Shown here: piece by piece, positions 61,301-64,000 of the stretch
Position numbering within the stretch: the stretch's first letter is position 1
How the letters are laid out: each line of letters starts with the position of its first letter
Assembly: GCA_963700705.1 (NCBI GenBank)
Contig: CAVOYQ010000004.1
Location: 19,310-83,309 of the forward strand
DNA length: 64,000 nt
Source of the DNA: JAHEFT01 sp963700705
Lineage (GTDB): Bacteria > Pseudomonadota > Gammaproteobacteria > Xanthomonadales > SZUA-36
Direction: 5' to 3'
Program-made: the position numbers and the translations under genes
The notes under the pieces: generated by a model
Told to the model about the DNA's origin: nothing
The model's database searches: none
The model's input: the letters and a program-made list of their open reading frames with translations, nothing else

Positions 61301-63139
61301 GTGAACTGGATCACCATTTCCTGGCCAATGATAGCCGCCGCGTGCCTGACACTCGGCTATATCGAATTACGAGCAGGCTTGGCCCGGCAACACCAACGTG
61401 CCGCCAGCCTGCTTTTTTCCCTGAGCGCATTTGCAATGGCCGCCGCTTCCGGTCTGGAATTTGCGCTGAGCCAGGTTGATACCATCGCCGGCGCCGAATT
61501 ACTGCTGCGAGCGTGGGCTATCGCGATTGGTGTCGTGCTGATTTCACTTTTGGCTTTCACCTGGAACTATTTCGGAACCGGAAATAAGTGGCTTGCGCTG
61601 AGTGTTCCGTGCTTGTGGTCAATCGGCATTATTGGCGATTTCGTGCCCGGACCACCCAATACCTTTCAAGGGACGGTTTCAGGTATTCATATCGCCCAGA
61701 CATTCGCGGGTGCAAGTTTTACGACACTTGAGCGTTCACTCAGTTTCCTTAATACGTTCGTCTATCTTGCAGCGCTGGGTTTTATCTGGTTCACCGTCGA
61801 TGCCGCCATCAAGCTGTTGCGGCGAGGTTACCGCCGGCGAGCGCTGGTGGTTGGCGGAAGTTTATTGCTGTTTCCCTTTACCGGTGTGGTGTTAACGGCA
61901 CTGGTTGCGACCGAAACGGTGAGTGCGCCAAATCTGCTCAGTTGGTGCTATGTGATTGTCCTGGTTGCCATGTCCAATGAGTTAGGTGCTGACGCGGCGT
62001 CCTCGGAACGGCTGGCCAACCAGTTACATGAAAGTGAGCAGCGAATGGACGTGGCCAGTGCCACTGTTGGCCTGGGAATGTTGTCTTGGGACATTGCCCG
62101 CGACTCAGTGTGGGCAGACGACAAAGCTCGCGCCCTGGTCGGATTGTCAGCAACCGAGAGTCTGACAATAGATCGATTCCTGAACGCGATTGACCGTGAA
62201 AACCGTGATCATGTAATTAACTCCATTAAAGATGCTTTGGCGAAAGGGCAGGACCATAACGCGGAGTTCAAAGTCACCCTGCCCGACGGCAGGTCACACT
62301 GGATAGCACTGCACGGGGTGATAGACCGGGACGAGACGGATAATCCGGTCCTCATGCGGGGCCTGGTTATCAATGTTTCCGAGCGACGCAGCCTGGATGC
62401 CGAGTTACATAATTTACACGCCCAACTGGCGCACGCAGATCGGGTATCGGTACTGGGACAACTTGCATCGACACTGGCGCATGAACTGAGTCAGCCACTT
62501 GGCGCCATATTGCGAAACTCCGAAGCGGCTGAATTATTTCTCCTGCAGGACGTTCCGGACGTAGGTGAGTTGAATGAGATTCTGTTCGATATCCGCAAGG
62601 ATAGTCAACGTGCTGGCGATATAATCCAGCAAATGCGCGCCATGCTGAAACACCGCGAGTTTCATCCGCAGGCGTTGTCGTTTACAGAATTGCTGGATAA
62701 TGTCACCTTACTCCTGAGCACGGAAGCATCGACCCGCAGAATACAGCTTGAATTTGACGTCAACGTGGAGCAGGCAGTCATGTTCGGCGATCCGGTGCAG
62801 CTACAACAGGTTCTGTTGAATCTCTTGCTGAACGCCATGGACTCCGTTAGCGAATTGCCAGTCGAAAGGCGCAAGGTGACGGTGCGCGCACAGCACCGCG
62901 CCAATATTGAATTAGAGGTGGCCGTCATTGATTCGGGTCCTGGCATTGCGCCCGAACGGCTTGATTCCGTGTTCAAGCCCTTTTTCACAACCAAGCCAGG
63001 TGGCCTGGGGATTGGGCTCTCGATTACGCGCATGATCGTCGAGGCGCACGGTGGGCTGATTTGGGCAGAGAATAACGCCGGTACAGGCGCAAATTTCAGG
63101 TTTACTCTGCCGCTTGCAGAGGAGACAGCCCCGGCATGA
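61301..63139 (+). CDS. Membrane sensor histidine kinase with 7TM-type sensor and PAS domain
   Basis: A 612-residue kinase with a GTG start. The first 225 residues contain seven hydrophobic segments, like the HisKA-7TM sensor. A PAS domain follows (about 235-360; ATVGLGMLSWDIARDSVWAD). The phospho-acceptor His is in STLAHELSQPLGAIL, and the ATPase domain has LLNAMDS, DSGPGIAP and LGIGLSITRMIVEAHGG. The AHELSQPL form is typical of FixL-like kinases. Its stop overlaps the start of the regulator gene (ATGA), which identifies the partner. Confidence 0.88.
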   Translation: MNWITISWPMIAAACLTLGYIELRAGLARQHQRAASLLFSLSAFAMAAASGLEFALSQVDTIAGAELLLRAWAIAIGVVLISLLAFTWNYFGTGNKWLALSVPCLWSIGIIGDFVPGPPNTFQGTVSGIHIAQTFAGASFTTLERSLSFLNTFVYLAALGFIWFTVDAAIKLLRRGYRRRALVVGGSLLLFPFTGVVLTALVATETVSAPNLLSWCYVIVLVAMSNELGADAASSERLANQLHESEQRMDVASATVGLGMLSWDIARDSVWADDKARALVGLSATESLTIDRFLNAIDRENRDHVINSIKDALAKGQDHNAEFKVTLPDGRSHWIALHGVIDRDETDNPVLMRGLVINVSERRSLDAELHNLHAQLAHADRVSVLGQLASTLAHELSQPLGAILRNSEAAELFLLQDVPDVGELNEILFDIRKDSQRAGDIIQQMRAMLKHREFHPQALSFTELLDNVTLLLSTEASTRRIQLEFDVNVEQAVMFGDPVQLQQVLLNLLLNAMDSVSELPVERRKVTVRAQHRANIELEVAVIDSGPGIAPERLDSVFKPFFTTKPGGLGIGLSITRMIVEAHGGLIWAENNAGTGANFRFTLPLAEETAPA

Positions 63140-63777
63140 ACGAAGCAGCCCCAGTGGTATATGTTGTCGACGACGACGCTTCATTCCTCAAAGCAATTGG
63201 ACGACTGTTGAAGGCGGAAGGCTACACCGTCCGCACGTTTGCATCGGCCGACGAGTTTCTCACCAAGATGGTGAACCCAGTGGGTTGTGTGGTGGCCGAC
63301 CTGCGAATGCCAGGCATGGACGGTCTGGAATTGCAGGAAGCACTGATACGCGAAACCATTGCCTTGCCTGTAATTTTTCTCAGCGGTGACGGCGACATAC
63401 CACACACTGTGAGGGCAATGCGGCAAGGCGCAGAGGATTTCCTCACCAAGGCCGGGCCAAAGGAGCTGCTTTTCCACGCGATTGATCGGGCGTTCGACCG
63501 CAACGCCCGTCAGCGCGCAGAACATGCACACAAGAACGCTTTGCACGCCAGCTTGAACTTACTGACGCCGCGCGAGACGGAAGTCTTGCTCCACCTGGTT
63601 GAGGGCAAGTTGAACAAACAGATCGCGGCTGCACTGGGTATTACCGATCGCACGGTAAAGCTTCATCGCACCGCCATTACCAGCAAGCTGCGGATGAAAT
63701 CAGTGGCCGAACTTACCCGATTCGCGATAGCCGCGGAATTGATCCACGAACCATCACCGACCTTCCCCAAAGGGTAG
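63136..63777 (+). CDS. FixJ/NarL-type response regulator with LuxR helix-turn-helix
   Basis: A 213-residue regulator. REC domain: Asp12-14, phospho-acceptor Asp55 (VVADLRMPGMDG), Ser in IFLSGDGD and Lys in FLTKAG. The output domain (about 145-205) has LTPRETEVLLHLVEGKLNKQ and ITDRTVKLHRTAITSKL. It belongs to the kinase upstream. Target genes are not visible, but the secreted protein gene just downstream is a candidate. Confidence 0.88.
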   Translation: MNEAAPVVYVVDDDASFLKAIGRLLKAEGYTVRTFASADEFLTKMVNPVGCVVADLRMPGMDGLELQEALIRETIALPVIFLSGDGDIPHTVRAMRQGAEDFLTKAGPKELLFHAIDRAFDRNARQRAEHAHKNALHASLNLLTPRETEVLLHLVEGKLNKQIAAALGITDRTVKLHRTAITSKLRMKSVAELTRFAIAAELIHEPSPTFPKG

Positions 63778-63780
63778 TAC

Positions 63781-63798
63781 CCGGCCTTGAAGGCCGGC
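63781..63798. terminator. GC hairpin after the FixJ-like regulator gene
   Basis: CCGGCCTT / AAGGCCGG forms a short perfect stem four bases after the stop codon. No clear T-run follows, so its role as terminator is uncertain. Confidence 0.4.
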
Positions 63799-63915
63799 GC
63801 TAGACTAACTGAACCAAAAAGCATTGACGACCTGCCGATACGCACGGAAGCGTAATTGACGCGGTTGAGGTTTGTTGTTTGAAGCATTTGCAGAACCAAC
63901 CAGGAGGGAGAGTAA

Positions 63916-64000
63916 GTGAAGATTTGCAAGCATGTATTTTTATCTGTGATCGCACTGGCTTTTGCATCATTTGCCATTGCAGCGCAAGCAGCCAGTTCGA
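63916..64000 (+). CDS. Start of a secreted protein (partial)
   Basis: GTG at 63916 after a very strong AGGAGG site gives MKICKHVFLSVIALAFASFA then IAAQAASS, a clear signal peptide. The gene runs off the right edge after 28 codons, so its nature is unknown. Confidence 0.7.
   Translation, partial: MKICKHVFLSVIALAFASFAIAAQAASS

Noticed and set aside
1..64000. CRISPR array
   Set aside because: No set of regularly spaced direct repeats of 25-40 bases was seen; the repeated motifs are REP palindromes and gene-family repeats.

Overview
The window is GC-rich DNA from a gammaproteobacterium. The order map-glnD-dapD-dapE, the block ruvCAB-ybgC-tolQRAB-pal-cpoB-queE-queC-tRNA-Lys, and surface proteins ending in an IPTL-type C-terminal sorting tag point to the Xanthomonadales/Chromatiales/Woeseiales side of the class. 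The exact lineage cannot be fixed without a search. Many core genes (dusA, mazG, prmC, aspS, ruvC, ruvA, ruvB and others) carry one or more single-base indels, whereas about 28.8-40.3 kb and 49.5-64 kb read cleanly. This looks more like draft or long-read assembly error than true gene decay.

Layout. 0-0.65 kb: 5' end of an ETF-ubiquinone oxidoreductase (minus strand). 0.86-4.3 kb: zinc uptake cluster (small His/Cys protein, outer-membrane porin, ZnuA, ZnuB) with no ATPase gene. 4.5-9.8 kb (minus): a DevBCA-type ABC exporter whose ATPase is fused to a GAF domain, plus a cyclic-nucleotide-binding/patatin protein. 9.9-15.4 kb: dusA, a PepSY/PhoP/PhoQ-like module, mazG, rmuC. 15.5-23.3 kb: five tandem paralogous surface-protein genes ending in IPTL-CTERM or a degenerate version of it. 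The first four have a near-identical promoter architecture, and each of these four is followed by a near-identical terminator. 23.6-28.8 kb (minus): RND efflux pair and prmC. 29.1-37.2 kb: map, glnD, dapD, dapE, clpB. 37.2-42.1 kb (minus): glutamine amidotransferase, proA, proB, an M49-like metallopeptidase lipoprotein. 42.2-45.9 kb: fmdB-like, aspS, rarD, a lipase-like hydrolase. 45.9-46.2 kb: a MITE. 46.2-56.8 kb: yebC, ruvCAB, tol-pal, hicAB, queE, queC, tRNA-Lys. 56.8-64 kb: an accessory end with a broken toxin/intact antitoxin, two RAYT transposase remnants, a rare alpha/beta-hydrolase-cyclophilin fusion, a TPR protein, a two-component cluster and the start of a secreted protein.

Repeats tie the window together. 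A REP family with head GTAGGAGCG occurs at least six times, and in three cases the TAG of its head is the stop codon of the preceding gene. Hairpins of the form GGGGTCAGAG...CTCTGACCCC follow the surface-protein genes. Similar GGGGTCAGA half-sites lie next to the RAYT remnants, which suggests a past mobile source for those repeats.

The most distinctive region is 15.5-23.3 kb. It looks like a mosaic, recombining family of exported, envelope-sorted proteins, each expressed from its own copy of the same promoter. Its likely sorting enzyme (an exosortase/XrtH-type protein) is not in this window.
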